64,000 bases of DNA from positions 1-64,000 of the forward strand of contig CAYGZL010000023.1 in the NCBI GenBank assembly GCA_964354345.1, given 5' to 3'. The notes below the pieces were generated by a model, which saw only the letters and a list, made by a program, of their open reading frames with translations, ran no database searches and was not told the origin of the DNA. The stretch comes from CAYGZL01 sp964354345 (lineage in GTDB: Bacteria; Chloroflexota; Anaerolineae; Anaerolineales; UBA4823). Both the position numbers and the translations under genes were made by a program. The first letter of the stretch is position 1; each line of letters begins with the position of its first letter. Positions 17,067-25,673 of this stretch are shown here, one piece after another.

Positions 17067-17100
17067 GAAAGGCTGCTCAACAGCAATTGAGCAGCCTTTC
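17067..17100. terminator. Bidirectional terminator hairpin
   Basis: GAAAGGCTGCTCAA and TTGAGCAGCCTTTC form a perfect 14-bp stem with a 6-nt loop, between the convergent PPK2 and ABC exporter genes. Confidence 0.9.
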
Positions 17101-17119
17101 ATGTAAAACGGTTTCAATT

Positions 17120-18940
17120 TCAGGCAGACGCTGACCCAGTGAGTTTGAATAAATCGTATTCCTCACCCATTTGTTGACGAAACTGCTTCGTGTAGAGCCG
17201 ATAATAGTGGCCACGGGCGCGTAATAACTCTGCATGACTGCCCATCTCAGTGATCTGACCATTTTCGATTACCAGGATCCGGTCAGCCCTTTTGATTGTG
17301 GATAGACGGTGGGCGATCACGAAGCTGGTCCGACCGCGCATGAGGTGTTCCATACCTTTCTGAATCAACGCCTCGGTGATCGTATCCACTGAACTGGTGG
17401 CTTCATCCATGATGAAGATCTCAGGCTTTGCCAGCACTGCCCTAGCCAGGCTGATGAGTTGTTTTTGCCCTGTAGATAGCAGGTTACCACCCTCTCCCAC
17501 GCCTTCGTTATACCCTTTGGGTAATGAAATAATAAACTCATGGGCTCCAGCCAGGCGCGCAGCATCTTCTACTTCTTGATCGGTCGCCTCTAAAAATCCA
17601 TAACGGATGTTTTCCCGGATCGTTCCCGAGAAGAGATGGGGTGTCTGCAGAACGATACCGATCCGCGATTGGATAGCATGTAGGCTTAACTCGGTATAAT
17701 CCTGCCCTCCAATCCGTATTACACCATGTTTCGGCTCATAAAATCGGCACAAGAGATTGACGATTGTTGATTTACCTCCACCAGTCGGACCGACCAGGGC
17801 AATGGTTTCACCGGGTTTCACCCTTAAGCTGAAATTGGTAAGGACCGGCTTTTCATCCTCATAATAGAAGTCAATGTGGTCGAACTCAATCTCCTTAAGA
17901 ATTGTGCCCGGATCCATCGCGCCTGGACGATCGATTACATCGGGTATTGCATCGATCAAGGAGAACATTCTCTCTGCAGATGCGATGGCGTGTTGGATTT
18001 CAGCGTAGATGCGCGCTAAATCTTGAATAGGCCACATCATGAATGTGACATAAGAAACAAACGCCTGGATACCACCGATGGTCATACCACCGTATTGAGC
18101 TTGCAAACCGCCATACCAGACGATACTGCCCAAAGCTATTGCACTGATGATCTGAACTGTGGGGAGGAAAAGCGCAGATAACCAGGCTGCTCGGAAGCTA
18201 GAACGATACATAGCATTCGTGAGGTGAGAAAATTCCTCCAGATTCTCTTTCTCTCGTCCTAATGCCTTTACTACCCGCACTCCCGTAATATTTTCATTGA
18301 AAGAGCCGGTTATTTTCGAGTTGAATTTACGAGTGTTACGAAATTCAACCAGTATCCGCTTACGGAATTGAATTGCCACCCAGACAAGGATTGGAATAGT
18401 GACCAATACAATCAAAGCCAGGCGCCAGTTGATGCGCATCATAAAGTAGGCGGAGCTAATAATGTTCAAAACGGCCCAACTAGAATCAAGCAATCCCCAG
18501 GTAACCAGCTCAGAGACCCGTTCAGTGTCGGAGGTAACACGCGACATAATCCACCCAACGGGCGTCCGACTATAATAAGATAAGGATAGTTCTTGCAAGT
18601 TGTTAAAGAGCTTTTTACGCAGGTCATAGCGAATACGTTCACCCAAGATGCCTACCAGATAGATGAATCCAAACACACAGATTGCCTGGAAAACTATCAT
18701 AGAGCCATAGGTGACAATGATTTGGTTTAAGGCAGTCTTATTCCCAGCAACGATCCCTTCATCAATTATCCGTTTGCTCAGGAAGGTGAAGTAAGCATCC
18801 ATGAACGAAACCATCAGGACTGCGAACAGCATCCCAACCATCCACTGCCAATGGGGCTTCATCTGGGCCAGGATGCGTAGCAAAATATTTTCGTTAAATT
18901 GTGAAGTAAATTCTTCTTCTTCGTAGTATGTGGTAGACAT
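17120..18940 (-). CDS. ABC exporter half-transporter (canonical Walker B subunit)
   Basis: A 606-aa membrane-ATPase fusion. Six N-terminal helices are followed by Walker A GPTGGGKST, signature LLSTGQKQL (STGQ instead of SGGQ), Walker B IFIMDEATSSVD and H-loop AHRLST. With the upstream gene it should form a heterodimeric drug or lipid exporter of the BmrCD/TM287-288 type. In such pairs one subunit keeps the catalytic Glu (here MDEATS) but contributes the degenerate signature. AAAGGTG precedes ATG 18940. Confidence 0.92.
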   Translation of the reverse strand: MSTTYYEEEEFTSQFNENILLRILAQMKPHWQWMVGMLFAVLMVSFMDAYFTFLSKRIIDEGIVAGNKTALNQIIVTYGSMIVFQAICVFGFIYLVGILGERIRYDLRKKLFNNLQELSLSYYSRTPVGWIMSRVTSDTERVSELVTWGLLDSSWAVLNIISSAYFMMRINWRLALIVLVTIPILVWVAIQFRKRILVEFRNTRKFNSKITGSFNENITGVRVVKALGREKENLEEFSHLTNAMYRSSFRAAWLSALFLPTVQIISAIALGSIVWYGGLQAQYGGMTIGGIQAFVSYVTFMMWPIQDLARIYAEIQHAIASAERMFSLIDAIPDVIDRPGAMDPGTILKEIEFDHIDFYYEDEKPVLTNFSLRVKPGETIALVGPTGGGKSTIVNLLCRFYEPKHGVIRIGGQDYTELSLHAIQSRIGIVLQTPHLFSGTIRENIRYGFLEATDQEVEDAARLAGAHEFIISLPKGYNEGVGEGGNLLSTGQKQLISLARAVLAKPEIFIMDEATSSVDTITEALIQKGMEHLMRGRTSFVIAHRLSTIKRADRILVIENGQITEMGSHAELLRARGHYYRLYTKQFRQQMGEEYDLFKLTGSASA

Positions 18941-18998
18941 GGGTCAACACCTTTCGAGTTTGGTATTGAGGTTGATGTTATTATCCATCGTCTCCCGA

Positions 18999-20849
18999 TC
19001 ATTCAAGGTAGACGGTTTCCATTTCAGTGACAGGTTCGGCATTAGCGATTTCTCTATCCAGCTCGGTTTCGATACGAGTCTGTATATCAAAAATCTGGCG
19101 ATAGATACCCTCCTGTTTGACCAATTCAATGTGAGTACCCATCTGGACAATTTGCCCCTTGTCCAACACCAGGATAAGGTCAGCATTCATCACACTCTGG
19201 ATACGGTGGGCGATGATAAACGTTGTGCGACCTCTCATCAATTGATCCAGTGCAGATCGTATTTCCGATTCTGTCTCTGTGTCTACTGAGGAAGTAGAAT
19301 CATCCAGGATCAGGATGCGTGGATTTTTTAATAAAGTTCTGGCAATGGCCACTCTTTGTTTCTGACCACCTGAGAGGGTGACACCCTTTTCACCAACCAG
19401 TGTGTCGTATCCATCCTGAAAAGACAAAATGACATGGTGGATGGCGGCTGCGCGCGCGGCCGTTTCGATTTCTTCCTGTGTAACGTCGCGTCCGACACCA
19501 TAGGTAATGTTGTCTCGAATGGATCGAGAGAACAGGAAAGGCTCCTGTTCCACGATGCCGATCTGACTGCGCAGGTAACGGCGCGGGTAGCGTTTTAGAT
19601 CAATTCCGTCCAGGGTGAGTTGTCCGCTGGTATATTCATAGAAGCGTGGTAGGAGGTTCACCAGGCTGGTTTTCCCAGACCCGGTTGAGCCAAGCAACGC
19701 CACCACCTGGCCTGGTTTGCAATGGAATTTGATATTACACAGGACTGGATTTTCAGTATCATAAGCAAAACTGACATCCTGGAAGTCAATCTCACCTCTA
19801 ACGGCACCTGTAGGAAGATAATCGCCTGCATCCAATGGTTCACGTGTCTGTCGGATAATTTCATTAACTCGCTCATAGGAGACTAGACCAGAGGAAGCTT
19901 GTACGATCAAGCGCCCTAAATTTCGCAATGGCCAGATCAACCAGGTGACAAGACCAACATAAGCCAGGTATGTGCCGATAGAGATTGTGCCATTGATCGC
20001 CATCAAAGCTGCGAAAAGATAACCCCCCAGTAACTGGAAACCGCAAATTACATCCGAAATAGGCCAAAATAGCGAGTGCATGATCAGCAAATGCTTACCC
20101 CGTAAGAATTTCTCCCAGTTGTCTTTCTCGAATTTCTTACGCTCATAATCCTGACGGGCAAAAGCTTTTACAACACGGACTCCGGTTAAATTCTCTTGCA
20201 GAGTAGTCTGTAGTGTTGCCTCTTGCTCTTGAAAGGCTTCATAGGCCTTGCTAACTCGCTTAAAGAAGAAAGCCGAGGTGATGATGATAAAAGGGGCAGT
20301 GATAATGGAGATCAAAGCCAATTGTTCATTCAAGCGCAAGAGTGCAATAAAGTTGATAATAAATAGCAGCAAGATCCGACCCAGTCCAATCGCCTGATCC
20401 GCAAAAAAACGTCGGAGAGCATCTACATCGGAAGTTGAACGCTCAATCAACTCACCCGTCTGCATCTTGTCATGGTAGGAAAAAGTTAGATGCTGGATAT
20501 GGTTGAACAGGTAGTTGCGTAGGCGTTGGGTAATATTCTCAGCAGTGAAGGAAGCCAGACGACCGCTGAAGAATGTGAAACTTCCTTCTAAACCCGCCAA
20601 TAGAATGAAGCCCAAGGCAATCCATGGCAACATATGGGTAGAGCCATTGACGCCCATCACGGTGTCCACAAAATAGCGTAGGAGCAGGTAGGTCGTGGTT
20701 TTGGATAAAGCAGCTACGGCCAGACTTAAATTTGCTCCAGCATAGTGACGACGAAAGCCTTGCGTCATCCGCCAGATCCCAACCAGGCGGTTCTTTTGGA
20801 GAGTGCTTTGAAAGTCAAAGTCAAGGATTGGTTTTGTCGTATTATTCAA
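18999..20849 (-). CDS. ABC exporter half-transporter (degenerate Walker B subunit)
   Basis: A 616-aa partner of the downstream half-transporter. Walker A is GSTGSGKTS, signature LSGGQKQR, and Walker B ILILDDSTSSVD, with Asp where the catalytic Glu normally sits. This matches the degenerate-site subunit of heterodimeric exporters such as TM287. I chose TTG 20849 because GGAG lies 8 nt upstream; the frame stays open to 20888 with no Shine-Dalgarno there. Its mRNA is preceded by a leader ORF and terminator (20912-21054), so expression is probably controlled by attenuation. Confidence 0.9.
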   Translation of the reverse strand: MNNTTKPILDFDFQSTLQKNRLVGIWRMTQGFRRHYAGANLSLAVAALSKTTTYLLLRYFVDTVMGVNGSTHMLPWIALGFILLAGLEGSFTFFSGRLASFTAENITQRLRNYLFNHIQHLTFSYHDKMQTGELIERSTSDVDALRRFFADQAIGLGRILLLFIINFIALLRLNEQLALISIITAPFIIITSAFFFKRVSKAYEAFQEQEATLQTTLQENLTGVRVVKAFARQDYERKKFEKDNWEKFLRGKHLLIMHSLFWPISDVICGFQLLGGYLFAALMAINGTISIGTYLAYVGLVTWLIWPLRNLGRLIVQASSGLVSYERVNEIIRQTREPLDAGDYLPTGAVRGEIDFQDVSFAYDTENPVLCNIKFHCKPGQVVALLGSTGSGKTSLVNLLPRFYEYTSGQLTLDGIDLKRYPRRYLRSQIGIVEQEPFLFSRSIRDNITYGVGRDVTQEEIETAARAAAIHHVILSFQDGYDTLVGEKGVTLSGGQKQRVAIARTLLKNPRILILDDSTSSVDTETESEIRSALDQLMRGRTTFIIAHRIQSVMNADLILVLDKGQIVQMGTHIELVKQEGIYRQIFDIQTRIETELDREIANAEPVTEMETVYLE

Positions 20850-20911
20850 GGTTATCACTCCACTAATCATCAGGCATAAAACCAACAATCCAGGTTAAAT
20901 AAGAATAAAAA

Positions 20912-20940
20912 AGCCACGGGACTTGGAGGCGCCCGTGGCT
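20912..20940 (-). terminator. Attenuator terminator in the ABC exporter leader
   Basis: On the minus strand AGCCACGGG and CCCGTGGCT (9 bp, 11-nt loop) are followed by a run of six T. The hairpin starts 21 bp after the leader ORF stop and lies 62 bp before the exporter start. An alternative pairing of 20914-20928 with 20981-20994 (CCAC, CUUG and GAG blocks, with bulges) would exclude it. Confidence 0.82.
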
Positions 20941-20961
20941 GGGTAGGAGAACAAGAAGAAC

Positions 20962-21054
20962 CTAACGATCAACAGGCACACTCCGACAAGGTGGAAGCTT
21001 AACGCCGGTAAACACAGCGCTCTTTGGATTGATATAATAATTTGACATCCCCAT
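20962..21054 (-). CDS. Leader peptide of the ABC exporter operon (30 aa)
   Basis: ATG at 21054, TAG at 20964-20962. The peptide starts MGMSNYYINPKSAVF and ends KLPPCRSVPVDR. AAAGGAG (21067-21073) lies 12 nt upstream and a promoter is at 21102-21131. Position and size match regulatory leader ORFs such as bmrB upstream of bmrCD, where drug-stalled ribosomes permit readthrough. Codons 21-25 lie in one strand of a possible antiterminator. I infer that unhindered translation favours the terminator and a ribosome stalled early in the ORF favours readthrough. No homolog is known to me. Confidence 0.7.
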   Translation of the reverse strand: MGMSNYYINPKSAVFTGVKLPPCRSVPVDR

Positions 21055-21101
21055 GGTGTACCTGTACTCCTTTCTCTAAGAATATCTTAATCCAGTTGAC
21101 G

Positions 21102-21131
21102 AGTCTACCACACACGGAAGTTATGTGTCAA
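21102..21131 (-). promoter_or_regulatory. Sigma-70-like promoter for the leader/ABC exporter transcript
   Basis: On the minus strand: TTGACA (21131-21126), 18-nt spacer, TAGACT (21107-21102). The predicted transcript starts near 21095, about 40 nt before the leader ATG. Confidence 0.6.
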
Positions 21132-21224
21132 GGAAGTTTTCAGGATAATCACATTACGAATTGGTTTATACTTGAAGCCAATATCCTGCTAATTCATATT
21201 TACAGGAGAATAAAGGAAAAGAAA

Positions 21225-22349
21225 ATGAAAATTATACATATCGACCACACCGATCGTTCCCGCGTAAAGCAATTTCTTAACCTACCATTTCGACTCTACC
21301 GCCATACGCCTCAATGGGTACCGCCTCTTGAAACGGACGCCCGATTAGTCTTTGATCGAAGGCGGCATCCTTTCTACCGCCAGAGCCAGGCCGCTTTTTT
21401 TCTGGCTTATGACGAGGCTGATATCGTTATTGGCAGGTTGGCGATTTTAAATAATCGAAGATACAACGACTATAACCATGAACAGACTGGTTTTTTCTCT
21501 CTGTATGAATGTGAGAATAACATCGAAGCAACTCGAGCTTTATTTACCGCAGCTTTCGAATGGGCCAGAGATCAAGGGTTGAATAAAATCGTTGGCCCCA
21601 AAGGTTTTTCGGTGTTTGATGGGATTGGGATGTTAGTGAATGGATTTGAGCATCGCCCAGCTTATGGTTTACCTTACAATTTACCGTATTATCCCGCTCT
21701 GGTAGAAGGAATAGGTTTCGTGAAGGAGGGTGAGTTAGTTTCAGGCTACCTGGATGAAACTATGCGGTTCCCAGAAAAAATCAAACAGGTAGCAGATATT
21801 TTGAAGAAACGACGAGGGCTACATGTAGCCCAGGTTAATAACCGACGTGAACTCAAGAGGATCCTCCCATACTTAAAAGAGCTCTATAATAGCGCTTTAG
21901 GAGGAACACAGGGCAATACACCCCTGAGTGATGAAGAAATAAACGCCATGGCAGATCAGATGTTATGGTTTGCCGATCCACATCTTGTCAAAATAGTTAT
22001 GAAAGGGGATCAACCAGTAGGGTTCCTCCTGGCTTACCCGGATATCTCAGCAGCTTTACAGAAGGCACGGGGACACTTATTTCCTTTTGGCTGGCTGTTC
22101 TTACTCTGGGAGCTACATCACACGAAGTGGATTAATATCAATGGTGCGGGAATGGTCGAGGGTTACCGTGGTCTAGGAGGAACAGCTTTATTATTCAGTG
22201 AGATGTACAAGAGCGTGGCTGAAACTCGTTACCGGTATGCAGATCTAGTCCAGGTAGGTGTGGAAAACGATCGGATGCTTCGTGAAATGAGGGAATTAGG
22301 GATTATTTTATATAAAATGCACCGTACATATCAAATCTTACTCACATAA
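21225..22349 (+). CDS. GNAT-like acyltransferase fold protein
   Basis: A 374-aa protein from ATG 21225; the open frame extends upstream to 21042, but only 21225 has purine-rich AAAGGAAAAG. It begins MKIIHIDHTDRSRVKQFL and contains FLAYDEADIVIGRLAIL and GFFSLYECENN, then a second half with VGFLLAYPD and GAGMVEGYRGLGGTALL. This resembles large GNAT-superfamily proteins of about 370 aa found across bacteria. The substrate is unknown. It is divergent from the ABC exporter operon, though the two 5' regions overlap. Confidence 0.68.
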   Translation: MKIIHIDHTDRSRVKQFLNLPFRLYRHTPQWVPPLETDARLVFDRRRHPFYRQSQAAFFLAYDEADIVIGRLAILNNRRYNDYNHEQTGFFSLYECENNIEATRALFTAAFEWARDQGLNKIVGPKGFSVFDGIGMLVNGFEHRPAYGLPYNLPYYPALVEGIGFVKEGELVSGYLDETMRFPEKIKQVADILKKRRGLHVAQVNNRRELKRILPYLKELYNSALGGTQGNTPLSDEEINAMADQMLWFADPHLVKIVMKGDQPVGFLLAYPDISAALQKARGHLFPFGWLFLLWELHHTKWININGAGMVEGYRGLGGTALLFSEMYKSVAETRYRYADLVQVGVENDRMLREMRELGIILYKMHRTYQILLT

Positions 22350-22505
22350 GCTTCGGATGCGATGGTATACACCCATAGCAACTGATGTTGTCTACTTTAC
22401 AAAATATAAATTTTAAGAATTACCTTCCAAATTTACGATTAACCAGGTATGATAGCGCCTTGATCTAGATTACGATGGAAATTATCCCTGATTTGATTGG
22501 ATTTA

Positions 22506-22511
22506 TATAAT
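22506..22511 (+). promoter_or_regulatory. Perfect -10 element close to the ferredoxin start
   Basis: TATAAT ends 5 nt before ATG 22517, so a transcript started from it would be leaderless or nearly so. No convincing -35 or Shine-Dalgarno is visible. Confidence 0.45.
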
Positions 22512-22516
22512 CAAAG

Positions 22517-22762
22517 ATGCTGCACCCTGAGATTGACTGGACTCTTTGCCAGGCTTGTTTCCCGTGCCAGGCGCGTAAAGCATGTAAAACGCGTGCGATT
22601 AAAAAAATAGACCCTGAGGAGCCTTCCTATATAGACATTGGGCTCTGTAATAGCTGTGGAAAATGTGTCTTGTCATGTCAATGTGGTGCGATTCAAATGA
22701 TTGATTCCAGTGTTTCGACCTGTACCCCGGATGGGTGCTTGCCTTTCCGTACATCACTATAA
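22517..22762 (+). CDS. Small 4Fe-4S ferredoxin-like protein
   Basis: An 81-aa protein with ten Cys. The C-terminal half has a classic CNSCGKCVLSC cluster motif. The first half has an atypical CQACFPCQARKAC, so a second cluster is possible but not canonical. Late cysteines lie in STCTPDGC. It probably transfers electrons or ligates a cluster in the cytoplasm. A TATAAT close to the ATG suggests a leaderless mRNA. A small ORF and a Ddl-like ligase follow closely. Confidence 0.75.
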   Translation: MLHPEIDWTLCQACFPCQARKACKTRAIKKIDPEEPSYIDIGLCNSCGKCVLSCQCGAIQMIDSSVSTCTPDGCLPFRTSL

Positions 22763-22768
22763 TTTGGG

Positions 22769-22912
22769 GTGGTGGACATTTGGCAGGTCACGAATACCGC
22801 GAACACGGTGGCTGGTATTTCGGAAGCATATCAAGATGAACCCGATTGCGTAAAGGATGTAGTTACGACGCACCGGTCGGTTTTAACGGATATGATCGAA
22901 AAAGGGAAGTAG
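22769..22912 (+). CDS. Possible small protein (47 aa)
   Basis: GTG-initiated ORF, 6 bp after the ferredoxin stop and 3 bp before the Ddl-like ATG. It starts VVDIWQVTNTANTVAG and ends THRSVLTDMIEKGK. No family was recognised. Spacing fits an operon, but the only Shine-Dalgarno-like sequence is GGGG right at the start. It could be a chance ORF. Confidence 0.35.
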   Translation: MVDIWQVTNTANTVAGISEAYQDEPDCVKDVVTTHRSVLTDMIEKGK

Positions 22913-22915
22913 AGA

Positions 22916-23980
22916 ATGAAGAGATTTCGTGTAGCTTTATTAGCGAACCTCAAGGTGAATGCTCCGAAAATTGATGGCATGCCAGCAGATCGGTGGGATG
23001 ATCTTGACTCGGAAAAAACTATCCTGGCTCTGATCGAGGCGATCCGTGCCGGAGGGCATGAGTGCGAATTCCTGGAGGGAAATTTCACCCTCCTGGATAC
23101 TGTGCGTGCTTACAAACCAGATATTTGTTTTAATATTTGTGAAGGGCACTTTGGCGATGCGCGTGAGGCTCAAGTACCTGCTATCCTGGAGATGTTGCGG
23201 ATACCGTATACCGGCTCACGGGTTTTTACCTTAGCGTTAGCTCTGGATAAATCCATGACCAAGCGGATATTGACTTATCATGAGTTACCTACCGCGCCTT
23301 TTCAATCGTTCGAAAGGGCAGATGAACCATTAAGTGAAGAGCTCCAGTTTCCACTTTTCGTAAAACCCAGCCGAGAGGGAACTGGGATGGGCGTATCCGC
23401 CAAGTCAATCGTCCATGATGAAAACGAGCTGCGTGAACAGGTAGCGATCACCCTGGAAAAGTATAAACAATCTGCATTAGTGGAACGGTATATCGAAGGA
23501 CGTGAAGTAACTATCGGGTTGGTTGGCAATTTAATCGGTCCAGTGGCACGGCGACTGCCCGAATCCGATGATTCGCCCTTAATCGAAGCGGGATTGCGGT
23601 TTTTCCCACCAATGGAGGTTGACCTGCAACCTTACCTGGAGTCGGATACCGTATACAGTAATCGCTTGAAAGTTGATTTAGCCGATCAGCTTACTTACCT
23701 TTGCCCGGCGCCAATAGATCGGGATTTATTAGCTGATTTAAATTGGTATACCGCGGCTGTTTTTCGTGTTTTAGGTGCGTTGGATGTCTCCAGAATAGAT
23801 TTTCGTCTGGACGTTCACGATCAATGGAAACCTTACATTCTTGAGATCAACCCGCTACCTGGTTTATCTCCGGGTATATCTGATCTGGTGATCGAAGCAG
23901 CAGCCGATGGCATCAGTCATGCTCAGTTGGTGAATATGATCCTGGAGACTGCAATGAGGCGCTATGGAATGATCACATGA
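22916..23980 (+). CDS. D-alanine-D-alanine ligase-like ATP-grasp protein
   Basis: A 354-aa ATP-grasp ligase. N-terminal substrate domain: FNICEGHFGDAREAQVPAIL and the GSR loop. ATP-grasp region: KPSREGTGMGVS and ERYIEGREVTIGLVG. Metal site: ILEINPLPGLSPGISD. It is related to Ddl but differs from the typical signature, so the dipeptide made may differ. Start ATG 22916 follows AGGGAAG. It may have D-Ala-D-Ala or another amino-acid ligase activity. Confidence 0.8.
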   Translation: MKRFRVALLANLKVNAPKIDGMPADRWDDLDSEKTILALIEAIRAGGHECEFLEGNFTLLDTVRAYKPDICFNICEGHFGDAREAQVPAILEMLRIPYTGSRVFTLALALDKSMTKRILTYHELPTAPFQSFERADEPLSEELQFPLFVKPSREGTGMGVSAKSIVHDENELREQVAITLEKYKQSALVERYIEGREVTIGLVGNLIGPVARRLPESDDSPLIEAGLRFFPPMEVDLQPYLESDTVYSNRLKVDLADQLTYLCPAPIDRDLLADLNWYTAAVFRVLGALDVSRIDFRLDVHDQWKPYILEINPLPGLSPGISDLVIEAAADGISHAQLVNMILETAMRRYGMIT

Positions 23981-23987
23981 AGAGTTA

Positions 23988-24707
23988 TCAGCCTTCTCGT
24001 TGACCCTCTCGGTAACCCTGGCCTGTTATTTCTGAAGGGAAGTACAAATAATCATGGGATGCAGTTTCCACATTGGTATAGATTCCCCGATATACAGGCG
24101 GCAGCAAAGCAGCAAGCTGGTACATAATTTCGTCCGATATCCGTTTCCGGATGGGGGAGTTGATCTTAACCCCATTTGTTTGTATATAAAACGGTTTACC
24201 CACAACGATACGAAATTCAGTGCGACGGAAACGAGACAGGTTCTGGTGAATAGCTTCTCCCCCATAATATACCAATGGCAGAATCGGTGCACCACTCATG
24301 CTCGCCAGGGTTACGATCCCCCCGTGGGCAGGTCCGAGTTGACCAGTCCGGCTACGCGTACCCTCGGGAGCCATGGCAATAATTTTTCCACCTTGTAAGG
24401 CTGCGAGGGCACGGCGGATTGCAGTATGATCGGCTTCGCCACGACGGAGTGGGATCGCTTCCCAGAGTGTGAATAAATACCCCAACAACGGATTATTCCA
24501 GGTTTCAATCTTGGCGAAACCAGTGACTTGTCGTGGTAACAAATGGGTAAAGATGATCGGGACATCCAAAAAATTAACATGATTGCAGACAATGATCAAC
24601 GGTCCCTGTTTAGGAACCAATTCCAATTGCTCAGCATGGATGTTACAGATCATCCGAGTGATAGACTTGATTGTCGTGGTAACCAATACCTTAGTCAGGG
24701 GTGCCAT
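23988..24707 (-). CDS. 1-acyl-sn-glycerol-3-phosphate acyltransferase (PlsC family)
   Basis: A 239-aa phospholipid acyltransferase: HX4D catalytic motif NHVNFLD, ligand motif APEGTRSRTGQLG, and proline block PILPLVYYGGE. It converts lysophosphatidate to phosphatidate at the membrane. It lies 14 bp downstream of a lipid kinase gene, consistent with a phospholipid operon. It is convergent with the Ddl-like gene with only 7 bp between the stops. Confidence 0.9.
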   Translation of the reverse strand: MAPLTKVLVTTTIKSITRMICNIHAEQLELVPKQGPLIIVCNHVNFLDVPIIFTHLLPRQVTGFAKIETWNNPLLGYLFTLWEAIPLRRGEADHTAIRRALAALQGGKIIAMAPEGTRSRTGQLGPAHGGIVTLASMSGAPILPLVYYGGEAIHQNLSRFRRTEFRIVVGKPFYIQTNGVKINSPIRKRISDEIMYQLAALLPPVYRGIYTNVETASHDYLYFPSEITGQGYREGQREG

Positions 24708-24721
24708 ATAAATCTGGTGGA

Positions 24722-25639
24722 TTAACGAATCATATCAATTTGCCTGGGTAGTATCTGTAAAGATAATTGCTGGCCTGAAGTGCATAAGGTTTCACCATCA
24801 GCATGCGCTGGCAATGTTCCTTGTAGAGCGGTGACACTCACCTGTTTGGATTGTAACATCTTGACTGCTGGGTGACCAGCCTGCGTACCTTGCATAAAGC
24901 GTAGGATCAAGGGGAAGATACGCAGGCGACTTACCTGACCAACAATGCATAAATTAAACGCACCATCATCAATCTGGCCTTGAGGAGCCATTAAAAAACC
25001 ACCTCCCATCCTTCGACCATTCATGATCGAAACCATCAGCGATGGTTGGGTGAATGTTTGTTGGTCGGTTTCAATCTTCAATAGTGGAGCGCTATAATAA
25101 AGAAAGATGGTTTTCAGGGCGGCGACGATATAAGAAGGGAAACCGCTTAACCGTTTTAATTTCAAGGCTTCAAAGCCAACTACGGCGTCAAAGCCGATAC
25201 CTACTCCATTACCGAAATAACGACCTTGAGGGTATAGACCGCCAGTGACCTGACCGACATCAATCGTTTTCCGCTGATCCTTGGCCAGGATATCTAAACC
25301 AGCCTGGAGATCCTTAGGGATGTCAGCACCAAAAGCAAAATCGTTGCCGCGACCAACGCACAATACACCCATTGCGCTGGTACCTGCCCCAGTTTGTCGA
25401 GCTGTTACCAGGCCATTAAGGACTTCATTGGCTGTACCATCACCGCCAACGGCGACCACGATGGGGTAGCCATCCTGCGCTGCTTGACGAGCTAATTCGA
25501 TGCCATGTCCCGGTTGTTCAGTCTGGACCAGATCGAAATCTAATCCACGTTGGCGCAAACCAGACTCGACGGCGGGAATAACGATTTTACCTGCACCACG
25601 TCCAGATATGGGGTTAACGATAATACAGTAACGTTTCAT
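24722..25639 (-). CDS. Diacylglycerol kinase / YegS-like lipid kinase
   Basis: A 305-aa DAGK catalytic-domain protein: N-terminal INPISGRGAGK, nucleotide motif GGDGTANEVLNGL, and later GRGNDFAFG and NGRRMGGGFLMAP. It phosphorylates diacylglycerol or a related lipid; the downstream PlsC gene makes the same product class, phosphatidate. ATG 25639 begins MKRYCIIVNP, as is usual for the family. Confidence 0.9.
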   Translation of the reverse strand: MKRYCIIVNPISGRGAGKIVIPAVESGLRQRGLDFDLVQTEQPGHGIELARQAAQDGYPIVVAVGGDGTANEVLNGLVTARQTGAGTSAMGVLCVGRGNDFAFGADIPKDLQAGLDILAKDQRKTIDVGQVTGGLYPQGRYFGNGVGIGFDAVVGFEALKLKRLSGFPSYIVAALKTIFLYYSAPLLKIETDQQTFTQPSLMVSIMNGRRMGGGFLMAPQGQIDDGAFNLCIVGQVSRLRIFPLILRFMQGTQAGHPAVKMLQSKQVSVTALQGTLPAHADGETLCTSGQQLSLQILPRQIDMIR

Positions 25640-25673
25640 GTTTTTGTTCCTTGCCGAAAAAGATGCCTATAAT

